Assembly (NCBI GenBank): GCA_963842305.1
Contig: CAWJFW010000008.1
Location: 62,001 to 126,000 of the forward strand
Origin: JAIBJN01 sp963842305
GTDB taxonomy: Bacteria; Actinomycetota; Thermoleophilia; Gaiellales; Gaiellaceae
Direction of reading: 5' to 3'
DNA length: 64,000 bases
The position numbers and the translations under genes were made by a program. How positions within the stretch are numbered: the first letter of the stretch is position 1; each line of letters opens with the position of its first letter. Shown in pieces: positions 38,944-47,514 of the stretch. The notes under the pieces were generated by a model. It worked only from the letters and a program-made list of their open reading frames with translations, ran no database searches and was not told where the DNA came from.

Positions 38944-40575
38944 ATGCGGCAACCAGGTTCATTGATGCGAGGTCTCGGCCTGACGGGCTGCGTCGTCGCA
39001 ATCCTGCTCGCAACCGCGCCTTCTGCTTGGGCCCAGGAGGCGAATCGGCCGCCGCCGCCTCCCGTGCCCGTCGCCGACGATGCCCTCGTCGATGCGCTCG
39101 AGTCGGGGCAGCTCACGGAGGCCGAGTACGCCCTCGAGCGCGCCCGTAGCGTCTTCCAGCTCGCGCGCGTGCGAACCGAGTTCGGCGCGGTCGCGAGGCC
39201 TGCTCCGGAGGACGCCACCCTGATCCTGCGCGACCTCGCCCTGCGGCTCGACCAGCTCTCCGGCGCCGACCGCGACCTGGCAGAGGCGATTCTCGCGCGC
39301 CCAACCCACGGGGGCGTCCCGGTCGGCCACTCGTACACGGCTCCCTCGGACTACAGGTGCGGGCCGGACATGTGCTTCCACTGGGTCGAGACGACCAGGG
39401 ACGCGGCGACTCCGGGTTGGGTGGACGACGTGCAGGAGACCTGGGAAGACGTCTGGAACGCAGAGATCGACGTCCTTGGGTATCGGCCGCCCCGCTTCGA
39501 CGGAGCGTCGAATCAGCACGACGGCCCCACCGGCGTGAACGGCCGCAAGCTCGACGTCTACATCCTCGACCTGGGCGAGGACTCGGTGTTCGGCTACTGC
39601 GCCGAGCTGACGCACGCCCTGACCACCCCGGTTTACTGCGCCGTCGATAACAACTATGCGCCGAACCAGTTTGGGACGAGCCAGACTCCGGAGGGCTTTC
39701 TCCAGGTCACGAGCGCCCACGAGTTCCACCACAGCTCCCAGGCGGCTTACGACTTCGGGGAGGACTACTGGCTGCTCGAGGGCACCGCATCCAACATGGA
39801 AGAGACCGTCTACCCGGCGATCGACGACAACGTCAACTTCCTCTCCTTCTGGAGCCCCCTCTCCCGCCCGAGCTCTCCGCTCGACCGGGGCGGCTTCGGC
39901 AACTCCGAGTACGGGTCGTGGATCTTCTGGCGCTACCTCCAGGAGAAGATCGGCGGCGATCCCGCCATCCTGCGCGACATCTGGGAGCGGGCGGATGTCG
40001 CAGGGGCCAACCCGCCCGACGACTACTCCCTCGAGGCGGTCCGGCACGAGCTCACCGCACGCGGGCTCGGCTTCGCCGACGTGTTCGCGCGCTTCGCGAC
40101 GGCGAACCGTCGGCGCGACTACGTGGACGCCGAGGACGCCGGCTACCCGACTCCGCCGCTGGCGAGGACCTTCGCCGTCGGCCGCGAGTCGCCCGACACC
40201 GGCTGGCGTTCGTGGAAGATCAGCCACCTGGCGGCGCGTTTCGTTGCGTTCAAGCCGGGAGCACGGGTGCCGGCCAACGCGCGGCTGAAGGTCGTCGCCC
40301 GTCTCCCCAGGAGCGACTCCGCCGCGACGCTGATCATCGTCGAGTCCGACGGCTCGAGCACCACGCGCCGGCTCAGGCGAACCGCGCAGGGAGAGGCCAG
40401 CGGGAGCACGCCGTTCGGGAACGGCGCCGTCAAGCGCATCGAGGTCGTCCTCACGAACGGGAGCACCCGAATTGGGTCCTGTTGGAGATTCATCTCGCCG
40501 CCCACCTTCTCGTGCTTCGGGCACGCGCTCGACGACGGCCAGCGCTTCGAGCTCCGCGGGAAATTGCTTCCCTAG
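38944..40575 (+). CDS. Secreted zinc metalloprotease (HEFHH, MXAN_6640-like)
   Basis: A 543-residue secreted protein: signal peptide (MRGLGLTGCVVAILLATAPS, cleavage after AWA), propeptide-like helical region (residues about 45-115), and a protease domain with LQVTSAHEFHHSSQAAYDFG (HExxH zinc site), downstream EGTASNMEE (third ligand Glu region), and a C-terminal strand-rich domain. Substrate unknown; MXAN_6640-type proteases are predicted extracellular. An ATG at 38965 is an alternative start. Confidence 0.8.
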   Translation: MRQPGSLMRGLGLTGCVVAILLATAPSAWAQEANRPPPPPVPVADDALVDALESGQLTEAEYALERARSVFQLARVRTEFGAVARPAPEDATLILRDLALRLDQLSGADRDLAEAILARPTHGGVPVGHSYTAPSDYRCGPDMCFHWVETTRDAATPGWVDDVQETWEDVWNAEIDVLGYRPPRFDGASNQHDGPTGVNGRKLDVYILDLGEDSVFGYCAELTHALTTPVYCAVDNNYAPNQFGTSQTPEGFLQVTSAHEFHHSSQAAYDFGEDYWLLEGTASNMEETVYPAIDDNVNFLSFWSPLSRPSSPLDRGGFGNSEYGSWIFWRYLQEKIGGDPAILRDIWERADVAGANPPDDYSLEAVRHELTARGLGFADVFARFATANRRRDYVDAEDAGYPTPPLARTFAVGRESPDTGWRSWKISHLAARFVAFKPGARVPANARLKVVARLPRSDSAATLIIVESDGSSTTRRLRRTAQGEASGSTPFGNGAVKRIEVVLTNGSTRIGSCWRFISPPTFSCFGHALDDGQRFELRGKLLP

Positions 40576-40591
40576 GAAGCACCCTTCCTAG
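40572..40591. terminator. Bidirectional terminator hairpin
   Basis: CTAGGAAG (40572-40579) and CTTCCTAG (40584-40591), perfect 8-bp stem, 4-nt loop. It overlaps the stops of the convergent protease and ABC ATPase genes. Confidence 0.6.
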
Positions 40592-41340
40592 AGCCGCCCG
40601 GCAGCGACGATCCGCTGCAGGAACTGCTGCGTCCGCTCCTCACGGGGCGCGGTGAAGATCTCCTCGGGATTGCCCTGCTCGAGGATCACGCCCTCGTCGA
40701 GGAAACAGACGCGGCCGGCGATGTCGCGCGCGAACGACATCTCGTGCGTCGCGATCAGCATCGTCATCCCGCCCTCGGCCAGTTCCCGGATCACGCTCAG
40801 GACCTCGGCGACGAGCTCGGGGTCGAGCGCGCTGGTGACCTCGTCGAGGAGCATGAGCTCGGGCTGCATCGCGAGCGCGCGCACGATCGCCACGCGCTGC
40901 TGCTGGCCGCCGGAAAGCCGGTCCGGGTAGTCGGCCGCCCGGTCGGCGAGCCCGAAGCGGCCGAGGAGCGCGAGGGCCTCCTCTTCCGCCTCCTGCCTCG
41001 GCCTTCCCAGCGCTTGCGTCGGCCCGAGCGTGACGTTCCTGAGCACGGACATGTGCGGGAAGAGGTTGAACGCCTGGAAGACGATCCCGATCCGGCGCCG
41101 GACACGGTCGGCGTGGACGGCCGGCGCAGTGACATCGTCGCCACCGAGGACGATGCGGCCCTCGTCGATCGGCTCGAGGAGGTTGACGCAGCGCAGGAGC
41201 GTGGACTTGCCGGAGCCCGACGCACCGATCAGGCAGACGACCTCGTGCGGGGCCAGCTGGAGGTCGATCCCCTTCAGAACCTCGTGCCTGCCGAAGGACT
41301 TGCGCACGCCTTCGAGTGCGAGCGCCGGCGCCGCGTTCAC
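40588..41340 (-). CDS. Polar amino-acid ABC transporter ATPase
   Basis: A 250-residue GlnQ/HisP-type ATPase: Walker A GASGSGKST, LSGGQQQR signature, Walker B LMLLDEVTS, H-loop ATHEM. GTG 41340 overlaps the permease TGA (GTGA), so the two are translationally coupled. Together with permease and binding protein it imports an amino acid or a related polar solute. Confidence 0.92.
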   Translation of the reverse strand: MNAAPALALEGVRKSFGRHEVLKGIDLQLAPHEVVCLIGASGSGKSTLLRCVNLLEPIDEGRIVLGGDDVTAPAVHADRVRRRIGIVFQAFNLFPHMSVLRNVTLGPTQALGRPRQEAEEEALALLGRFGLADRAADYPDRLSGGQQQRVAIVRALAMQPELMLLDEVTSALDPELVAEVLSVIRELAEGGMTMLIATHEMSFARDIAGRVCFLDEGVILEQGNPEEIFTAPREERTQQFLQRIVAAGRL

Positions 41341-42170
41341 AGCGGGTCTCCGCCGGCAAGCTGGCGGCGCCGGTCGCGGGCGACGAGCCAGTCGGTGAGC
41401 CGCGTGAGCGGGATCGTGAGCAAGACGAAGAGGATCGCGGCGACGAGGTACGGCGTGAAGTTGAAGGTCGCCGAAGATTCGATGCCGGCCTGGCGGAATG
41501 CCTCGACGACACCTAGAAGGCCAACGAGGGCCGTGTCCTTCTGCAGGCCTATGAAGTCGTTGAGCAGCGGTGGGATGACCCGGCGCACCGCCTGCGGGAC
41601 AACGACGAAGCGCATGGCCTTGATGTGCGAGAGTCCGAGCGAGCGCGCAGCTGCCATTTGGCTCGGGTGCACGGACTCGATGCCCGCGCGGTAGACCTCG
41701 GAGACGTATGCGGAATAGACGAGCACGAGCGCGACGCCTGCCCAGAAGAGCTCGCTCTCGATGCCGAACGGGTCGAGCGGAAGCCACGTGAGCCCGAGGG
41801 CCGGTATCCCGAATCCGAGGATGTAGACGAGGAGGATCGTCGGGATCCCGCGGAACAGGTCGGCGTAGACGACCGCGAACGCGCGGAGCGGGAAGAACAC
41901 CGGCCCCGGCAGGCTACGAAGGACGGCGATCAGGAGCGCGAGCGGGAGGATGAGCAGCTCGGCGACCAGGAAGATCTTGATGTTCAGGAGGAACGCCTTC
42001 GGGATGACTTCAAGCGACTCCCGGAAGACCTCGCCGTTGAAGAAAAGCCGCTTGACCTCCGGCCATCCCGGCGCCGTCGAGACGACGAGAACGACGACCA
42101 CGCCGAACACGACGGTGCTCGCCAGCGCGATCAGCGTACTTCGCCGTCCGGAGGCGCCGGAGGCTCTCAA
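41337..42170 (-). CDS. Polar amino-acid ABC transporter permease
   Basis: A 277-residue HisM/GlnP-type permease with five to six membrane helices. The EAA-like loop is AARSLGLSHIKAMRFVVVPQA, and the family signature DLFRGIPTILLVYI is present. Its start lies 7 bp after the binding-protein stop. The start codon is uncertain by a few residues. Confidence 0.88.
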   Translation of the reverse strand: MRASGASGRRSTLIALASTVVFGVVVVLVVSTAPGWPEVKRLFFNGEVFRESLEVIPKAFLLNIKIFLVAELLILPLALLIAVLRSLPGPVFFPLRAFAVVYADLFRGIPTILLVYILGFGIPALGLTWLPLDPFGIESELFWAGVALVLVYSAYVSEVYRAGIESVHPSQMAAARSLGLSHIKAMRFVVVPQAVRRVIPPLLNDFIGLQKDTALVGLLGVVEAFRQAGIESSATFNFTPYLVAAILFVLLTIPLTRLTDWLVARDRRRQLAGGDPL

Positions 42171-42177
42171 ACGGGCG

Positions 42178-43080
42178 CTACTCGAGGACCGGCGGAGCGG
42201 ACGCGTTGATCCACTCGTCCTGGAGCTGTTCGATCGTGCCGTCGGCCTGCAGCGTCGCGATCGCCTGGTTGACGCAGTCCCTCAGGGGGTTCCCCTCCTC
42301 GAAGACGTAGCCGAGATACTCCTCGCCGGCCGGGAGCCGACCGACGATCTTCCCGTTCGGGACCTGGACGGCCGTGATGTAGAGCGATGACGGGAAGTCG
42401 ACGACGATCCCGTCGATCTGCCCGTTCTTCAGGGCGGTGATCGCGTCGATGTTCTTGTCGAACACCGCCGGGTCCTGGTCGGGCTGGACCACGTTCACGA
42501 TCGCGTCGTAGCTCGTGGTCCCGATCTGGGCTCCGAGCTTCGCTCCCTTCAGGTCGGCCAGCGAGGCCGCGTTCGCGAACTCCGAGTCCTTCAGCGTGAC
42601 CACGGCCTGTTCGACGTCGTAGTAGGAGTCGCTGAAGTCGACGGACTCATCGCGCTTGGGCGTGTACGACACCTGGTTGACGTAGAAGTCGAAGTCCTTC
42701 GGTCCCGGCTTGTAGGAGTTGTTGAACGGCACGACGACCCATTGCACCTCGGCGGGGCTGAACCCCATCTGCTCGACGACGGCGGCGGTCACGGCCGCCT
42801 CGTAGCCCTGGTCGGTGGGCGGGCCGGTCGGATCCCACGGATTGCCCTTGGCGTCCTGGAACCAGGGCGGGAAGGACGGGTTGTCCGCACCGATCGAGAG
42901 CGAGCCGTCGACGACGGTCTGGAGCTGGTCCTTGGCGCACGGATCCGCCTCCGCGGCCGCCCCTGTGTCGGTTCCGCCCGTCGCTGCAGGCTCTGCCGTC
43001 GTGTCGTCGTCGTCGCTTCCGCACGCGGCGGTCACTCCGAGGAGTGCCACGAGCAGGAGGAGCAGGAGAGACTTGCGCAT
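42178..43080 (-). CDS. Solute-binding protein of the amino-acid ABC transporter
   Basis: A 300-residue lipoprotein: signal MRKSLLLLLLVALLGVTAAC with lipidated Cys at residue 20, a DDDD/Thr/Ala-rich linker, and a periplasmic-binding fold (SIGADNPSFPPWFQDAKGN, QIGTTSYDAIVNVVQP, GVVVDF-like IDGIVVDFPSSLYI). SBP_bac_3 layout. First gene of the three-gene importer; ligand not determinable. Confidence 0.9.
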   Translation of the reverse strand: MRKSLLLLLLVALLGVTAACGSDDDDTTAEPAATGGTDTGAAAEADPCAKDQLQTVVDGSLSIGADNPSFPPWFQDAKGNPWDPTGPPTDQGYEAAVTAAVVEQMGFSPAEVQWVVVPFNNSYKPGPKDFDFYVNQVSYTPKRDESVDFSDSYYDVEQAVVTLKDSEFANAASLADLKGAKLGAQIGTTSYDAIVNVVQPDQDPAVFDKNIDAITALKNGQIDGIVVDFPSSLYITAVQVPNGKIVGRLPAGEEYLGYVFEEGNPLRDCVNQAIATLQADGTIEQLQDEWINASAPPVLE

Positions 43081-43172
43081 GTGTGTGCCCCGACGCCGGG
43101 CCTGGGGGATGCCGAGACTACCACGAACAGTCGGCAGCGCCCGTCGGGTAAACCCGCCCCTCGTCCGGTCGC

Positions 43173-43646
43173 CTATCTGCGATCGAAGAGCCCGCCGAAG
43201 AGGTCGGCGAGCGAGGAGCCACCCTGGATCAGCCAGTCGAGCGGGGCACGCTCGACCACCTCGCGCATGATGCGGGCCTCGAGCCCGCCGATGCTGCCGC
43301 GCGCCTCCGCGTCGTCGATCGCCTCGAGGAGACCGGAGCGCACGGCGCGCTCGAGCGTGTCTCGATCCCATTCGACATCCCGCCCGAGCTCCGGGTCGAT
43401 GGAGAGCACGAGCTCCTCGCGCGTCGTGTTCAGCTCACACGCCGCGCCGTCGAGCCCGTCGAGAACGATGCGCTGAAGCGACGCCTGGAGCCCCTCGCCG
43501 GGGAAGGGCTCCCGCTGCTCGCACGGATCGGCGACCTTCGACTCCCCGTACGTCAGCGCGCCCTTGGCGAGCTCGATGCCGATCAGGACCGCCGCGGCCA
43601 ACCCGAGCAGTCCGAGGGCGAGCAAACCTTGCGCTCGGCGGCTCAT
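43173..43646 (-). CDS. Single-pass membrane protein coupled to an MFS exporter
   Basis: A 157-residue protein: one membrane helix (AQGLLALGLLGLAAAVLIGI), then an extracytoplasmic part with two cysteines (VADPCEQREPFPGEGLQ, DGLDGAACELN) and acidic helices. The start ATG overlaps the MFS stop (ATGA). It probably assists the exporter. No family recognised. Confidence 0.65.
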   Translation of the reverse strand: MSRRAQGLLALGLLGLAAAVLIGIELAKGALTYGESKVADPCEQREPFPGEGLQASLQRIVLDGLDGAACELNTTREELVLSIDPELGRDVEWDRDTLERAVRSGLLEAIDDAEARGSIGGLEARIMREVVERAPLDWLIQGGSSLADLFGGLFDRR

Positions 43647-45010
43647 GCCACCGCTCTTCTCCCGAGCGCGAGCCCGGCGACCCCGGCGAGAACCGCGAAG
43701 AACGCCGAGAGCGCGAAGGACGACCTGAACGCCCGGGTGAGGACGGCCTGGACCGCCTCGAGCAACGAGTCGCGAGCGTCGGCGACCGACGGATCGTCCG
43801 CGGCGCCGTTCTCCTCGAAGGGCCGCGAAAGGTCCGGGATCTCCCCCTCCGGGACGCGCTGGAACTCGCGGTAGAGGTCGAGCGTGATCGGGATCTTGGT
43901 GGTCAGCGGAAGCTCCGCGTCGAGGATGACGGAGGTCGCGTTCAGGGTCGCCGTCTCCTCGGCGTCGTCCAACTCGGAGGCGAGGAGTGGCGCGATGGCC
44001 AGGAGGCCGATCACCAGGCCGATGTGCCGGAATCCGACCGAGGTCGCGCCGCTCCGTGTGAGGTCTCCGTCCGGGGCGAGCGACGCGCGCGAGAGCGGCG
44101 GCAGGGCGAGCCCGAGTCCGACGCCCGCGAGCGCGAGGGCGGGCACCGCGTAGACGGGGTCGCTCGCCGGCAGAAGCGCCAGTGCCACAAGTCCGGCGGC
44201 CAGGAGCGCCGAGCCCCCGACGACGTCGGCCACCCCCGAGAGCCGGGCCGAGAGCGGTCGCGCGCACAGGGCCGCCACCGGCAGCGCGCTGACGATCCCC
44301 GCTCCCGCCAGAGGGCCGTAGTCCCAGACGGTGACGATGAGTAAGACGGCGAGGAAGAGCGCGCCGACCAGCGCGGCATAGGTGAAGACGAGACCGAGAG
44401 CCGACCCGAGCGGCGTGCGGCCCTTCGCCGTCGGCAATTGCAGCGCCCGGGCGGCGGGATGGAGCGCCGCCGCAATGGCAGCCGCTGCGAGCGGGGCCTG
44501 GACGGCGAAGATCGCACGCCAGTCGAACGCCTCCGTGAGGATGCCGCCCAGCGCCGGGCCCACTGCGGTTCCGATCGTCCCGGCGCCGACCCACACGGCA
44601 ACGGCGCGCCGGCGATCCCCTGTCAGGACGACGAGAAGCGGAAGCGAGGCACCAAGGAGGAGCGCCGCGCCGATCCCCTGGGCGACCCGTCCCGCCACGA
44701 GCGTCTCCAGAGTGTTCGAAACGGCGCACCCGACGGATGCGGCCAGGAAGATCGCGAGGCCCGCGAGCGCGAGCCGCGCGGGACGCACATGGCGCGCGAG
44801 GGGCAGGAGCGCGAAGGCCCCGACGACCACGGCGAGGTTGTAGGCCGTCACCACCCACGAGATGCGCGGGATCGTCGTCTGCAGGTCGACAAAGAGCTCG
44901 GGCAGGGCCAGGACGACGATCGACGAGTCGGCAAAGGCAACCGCAACCGACATCGCGAGCGCGATCTCGAGGGCGCGTCGGCGCGGTGGGTTGACGGGCT
45001 CGGGCTCGAT
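43643..45010 (-). CDS. MFS drug exporter (DHA2-like), possible ATC start
   Basis: A major-facilitator protein: GVGAFALLPLARHVRPARLA (helix 2-3 loop), GRVAQGIGAALLLG (motif C region), about 14 helices. A loop of about 95 residues before the last helix is unusual. From the ATG at 44953 the protein would begin directly inside helix 1 (MSVAVAFADSSIVVLALPEL). The in-frame sequence back to ATC 45010 (IEPEPVNPPRRRALEIALA) supplies a normal cytoplasmic N-terminus, and no ATG/GTG/TTG/CTG lies between it and the upstream TAG. If ATC is the start, length is 455. Confidence 0.75.
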   Translation of the reverse strand: MEPEPVNPPRRRALEIALAMSVAVAFADSSIVVLALPELFVDLQTTIPRISWVVTAYNLAVVVGAFALLPLARHVRPARLALAGLAIFLAASVGCAVSNTLETLVAGRVAQGIGAALLLGASLPLLVVLTGDRRRAVAVWVGAGTIGTAVGPALGGILTEAFDWRAIFAVQAPLAAAAIAAALHPAARALQLPTAKGRTPLGSALGLVFTYAALVGALFLAVLLIVTVWDYGPLAGAGIVSALPVAALCARPLSARLSGVADVVGGSALLAAGLVALALLPASDPVYAVPALALAGVGLGLALPPLSRASLAPDGDLTRSGATSVGFRHIGLVIGLLAIAPLLASELDDAEETATLNATSVILDAELPLTTKIPITLDLYREFQRVPEGEIPDLSRPFEENGAADDPSVADARDSLLEAVQAVLTRAFRSSFALSAFFAVLAGVAGLALGRRAVA

Positions 45011-45094
45011 GGCGGCAGCCTACGCGCGAAGCTTGAACCGGACGCCCGATTGGTGTTGGGTAGCCGAAGCACCTACGGGAGAAAGGGGCTCACT

Positions 45095-46186
45095 GTGGCC
45101 AAAAGTCGCATCACGTTCGCCGTGATCGCGGCGCTGTTCGTTGCGCTCGCGGCGTTTGTTGCGCCGGCGATGGCCCGTCCAGATCCGGGCGGCGTCGTCG
45201 TCGAAGGGCTCACCGACCCACGCGGAATCTCCGTGGCCGGGGGCCGGACGTTGCTCGTCGCTGAATCGGGCAACGGCAAGATCACACGCGTTCAGCCGCG
45301 TCGGCACGGCGCGCCGATCGTCACCACCTTCGCGGAGTTTCCGTTCGATCCCGACCTGGGCCCGTCCCCGGTCGAGGTCGCCTACCAGGGCCCGAACCAC
45401 GTCTGGGTCACGCTGGCCGGAGATCCTTCGGCGGGCGGCGGAAGGGTCGTGCGGCTCAACCGCAAGGGTAAGGTGACGGTCTCGGTCGACATCGCCGCCT
45501 ACCAGGTAACCGACCCGGATCCTGACGACCAGGACGACTTCCCCGAGGAGTCGAACCCATTCGGGCTCGCGATCCTGGGCGGTGGGGGAGTCCTCCTCGC
45601 CGACTCGGCGAACAACGACCTCCTGAAGATCACCCCGAGCAAGAAGATCAAGACGGTCGCACGCTTCCTGCGCGAGGAGGTCCCGTGGCCGGACGGCCTG
45701 GACGAGGGCCCGCCGGCCGGTACGCCGACGCCGGCCGAGTCCGTCCCGACCGCCGTGGCGATCGGACCCGACGGCGCCTGGTACGTCTCGGAGCTCAAGG
45801 GCTTCCCGTTCGCCCTGGGCACGTCCCGGATCTGGCGGATCGAGCCGGGGACGAAGAACGCGACCTGCGACCCCGAGCATCCCGACACGGGCCCGTGCAC
45901 GACCTTCGCGACCGGGTTCACGTCCGTGATCGATCTGGCCTTCGGGCCCGACGGGACGATGTACGTCCTCGAGATCGTGAAGGACGGTCTGCTCGGCGTG
46001 GAGGTCTTCGGCGCACCGCCCATCGGCGCGCTCTGGGCCGTCAACGGCGGCACGAAGACGGAGCTGGCCCCTGGAACGCTGCTCGCACCGGGCGGGGTTG
46101 CGGTCGGCCACAACGGCACGCTCTCGGTCACCACGGGCACGGTCTTCGGCCCGGGCGGCGGAGCGGTCGTCCGAATCAACCCATAG
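45095..46186 (+). CDS. Secreted ScyD/ScyE-like beta-propeller protein
   Basis: A 363-residue protein: signal peptide (ITFAVIAALFVALAAFVAPA), then NHL/propeller-type repeats GLTDPRGISVAGGRTLLVAE, NPFGLAILGGGGVLLADSAN, FTSVIDLAFGPDGTMYVLEI. The layout matches the ScyD/ScyE family of secreted beta-propellers; function outside cyanobacteria is unknown. GTG 45095 starts the signal peptide. Confidence 0.75.
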   Translation: MAKSRITFAVIAALFVALAAFVAPAMARPDPGGVVVEGLTDPRGISVAGGRTLLVAESGNGKITRVQPRRHGAPIVTTFAEFPFDPDLGPSPVEVAYQGPNHVWVTLAGDPSAGGGRVVRLNRKGKVTVSVDIAAYQVTDPDPDDQDDFPEESNPFGLAILGGGGVLLADSANNDLLKITPSKKIKTVARFLREEVPWPDGLDEGPPAGTPTPAESVPTAVAIGPDGAWYVSELKGFPFALGTSRIWRIEPGTKNATCDPEHPDTGPCTTFATGFTSVIDLAFGPDGTMYVLEIVKDGLLGVEVFGAPPIGALWAVNGGTKTELAPGTLLAPGGVAVGHNGTLSVTTGTVFGPGGGAVVRINP

Positions 46187-46195
46187 TCGAAATGA

Positions 46196-46229
46196 GCGAG
46201 GCGGCTCGGCACCGGCCGGGCCGCCTCGC
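46196..46229. terminator. Bidirectional terminator hairpin
   Basis: GCGAGGCGGC (46196-46205) and GCCGCCTCGC (46220-46229), 10-bp perfect stem, 14-nt loop, between the convergent propeller and hemolysin-III-like genes. Confidence 0.7.
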
Positions 46230-46234
46230 GGCTT

Positions 46235-46906
46235 TCAGGCGACCAGCAGCGCGATCGCCGCGAACTGGCACGACGCCGCGGCGACGGTGAGCACGTGGAA
46301 GAGCTCGTGGTAGCCGAAAACGGTCGGAAACGGGTCGGGCCTCCCCACGGCGTAGACGATGGCGCCGACCGTGTAGAGAACCCCGCCCGCGGCGATGAGC
46401 GCGGTCCCGGAGCCGCCGGCGGCGTCGACAATCTGAGGGAGCGCCACGATGGCGACCCAGCCGAGTGTGATTCCTGCGCCCACGGGCACCCAGCGCGGGG
46501 CATCGAGCCAGAACAGGCACTGGACGATTGCCAGAGCGGCGCCGATCCAGACCACTCCCAGGATCGAGAACTGCCATGCGCCGCTCAGCACGAGCAGCCC
46601 GTAGGGCGTGTAGGTACCGGCGATCAGCAGGTAGATGGACGCGTGGTCGAGCCGGCGCATCACCCGGCGCGCCGTCGGTCTCCAAGTCACCCGGTGGTAG
46701 AGCGCACTGACCCCGAAGGTGAGCACGAGGCAGCCGCAGAACACGGCCGCCGCGACCCGCTCGCGACCCCCTGAGACCGTGGCCACGAGCACCGCGCCGA
46801 GCAAAGAGAAGACGACGAACGCGTAGAGGTGGAAGGCCCCGCGGAGGCGAGGCCGCGTCTGCGCGAGCGTCGGAGGACTACCGGTAGCGGTAGACGATTC
46901 GGCCAC
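46235..46906 (-). CDS. Hemolysin III (TrhA/Yqf-A-like) membrane protein
   Basis: A 223-residue protein with seven membrane helices and the conserved blocks SALYHRVTW, RRLDHASIYLLIAGTYTPYG and HELFHVLTV (histidines probably metal-binding). Members of this PAQR-related family are linked to membrane energetics and lipid homeostasis. Start GTG 46906 overlaps the infA end by 29 bp in another frame. Confidence 0.88.
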   Translation of the reverse strand: MAESSTATGSPPTLAQTRPRLRGAFHLYAFVVFSLLGAVLVATVSGGRERVAAAVFCGCLVLTFGVSALYHRVTWRPTARRVMRRLDHASIYLLIAGTYTPYGLLVLSGAWQFSILGVVWIGAALAIVQCLFWLDAPRWVPVGAGITLGWVAIVALPQIVDAAGGSGTALIAAGGVLYTVGAIVYAVGRPDPFPTVFGYHELFHVLTVAAASCQFAAIALLVA

Positions 46907-47099
46907 GGGTGAGATCGTACGGCGACAGCTCGACCTTCACGCGGTCTCCGAGGAAGATCCTGATTCGGTAGCGCCGCATCTTCCCTGCGGTGTAGCCGAG
47001 CGTCTCGTGGCCGTTGTCGAGCTGGATGCGGAACATCCGGTTCCGGAGGGCCTCGACGACCTCGCCCTCCATCTCGATCTTCTCTTCCTTGTCGGCGAT
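46878..47099 (-). CDS. infA: Translation initiation factor IF-1, ATC start
   Basis: A 73-residue OB-fold protein: IEMEGEVVEALRNRMFRIQL, GKMRRYRIRIFLGDRVKVEL and SPYDLTRGRIVYRYR are the canonical IF-1 blocks. The canonical N-terminus (M)A-K-K-x-x-x-I-E corresponds here to ADKEEKIE, preceded by ATC (47097-47099) with AAGGGAGGAG just upstream. The only ATG in frame (47072) would delete nine residues, including IE. IF-1 sits in the ribosomal A-site region during initiation and cooperates with IF-2 and IF-3. Confidence 0.88.
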   Translation of the reverse strand: MADKEEKIEMEGEVVEALRNRMFRIQLDNGHETLGYTAGKMRRYRIRIFLGDRVKVELSPYDLTRGRIVYRYR

Positions 47100-47142
47100 A
47101 GCTCCTCCCTTGACTCCTCGTGACGCACCTGGTGCCAGAGCC

Positions 47143-47169
47143 GCCCGCGGCTGCCGGGCAGCCGCGGGC
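47143..47169 (-). terminator. Strong hairpin between cold-shock and infA genes
   Basis: GCCCGCGGCTGCC (47143-47155) and GGCAGCCGCGGGC (47157-47169) form a near-perfect 13-bp stem. It follows the cold-shock gene and could limit read-through into infA, or regulate it. Confidence 0.7.
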
Positions 47170-47183
47170 GCTCCAGCAACGTC

Positions 47184-47393
47184 CTACTGGGCTACCGTCG
47201 CGACGTTCGTCGCCTCCGGGCCCTTTGCACCTTCGCGCGCCTCGTACTCGACGCGCGCGCCCTCGGCGAGGGTCTTGAAGCCCTCACCGGCGATGTTCGA
47301 ATGATGGACGAAGAGATCCTTCGTACCCTCATCAGGGGTGATGAATCCGTACCCCTTGCTGTCGTTGAACCACTTGACAGTTCCGCTAGCCAA
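47184..47393 (-). CDS. Cold-shock protein, CspA family
   Basis: A 69-residue cold-shock domain protein: GTVKWFNDSKGYGFITPDEG (RNP1), KDLFVHHSNI (RNP2) and GPEATNVATV. Binds single-stranded nucleic acid. TTG 47393 follows GGAGGTG at a 7-nt spacing; a long upstream in-frame extension is not family-like. Often constitutive in actinobacteria despite the name. Confidence 0.93.
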   Translation of the reverse strand: MASGTVKWFNDSKGYGFITPDEGTKDLFVHHSNIAGEGFKTLAEGARVEYEAREGAKGPEATNVATVAQ

Positions 47394-47514
47394 AAAAAAC
47401 ACCTCCCTCACCATGCACAAGAACGGGTAAGGAAAGCGCCTCGCGCGAACCGGACTCGCTCTGTTATCGCCCCGAGAATAGCAGGGCACCTGCCCGTCCC
47501 GGCATGCTGCAGCG

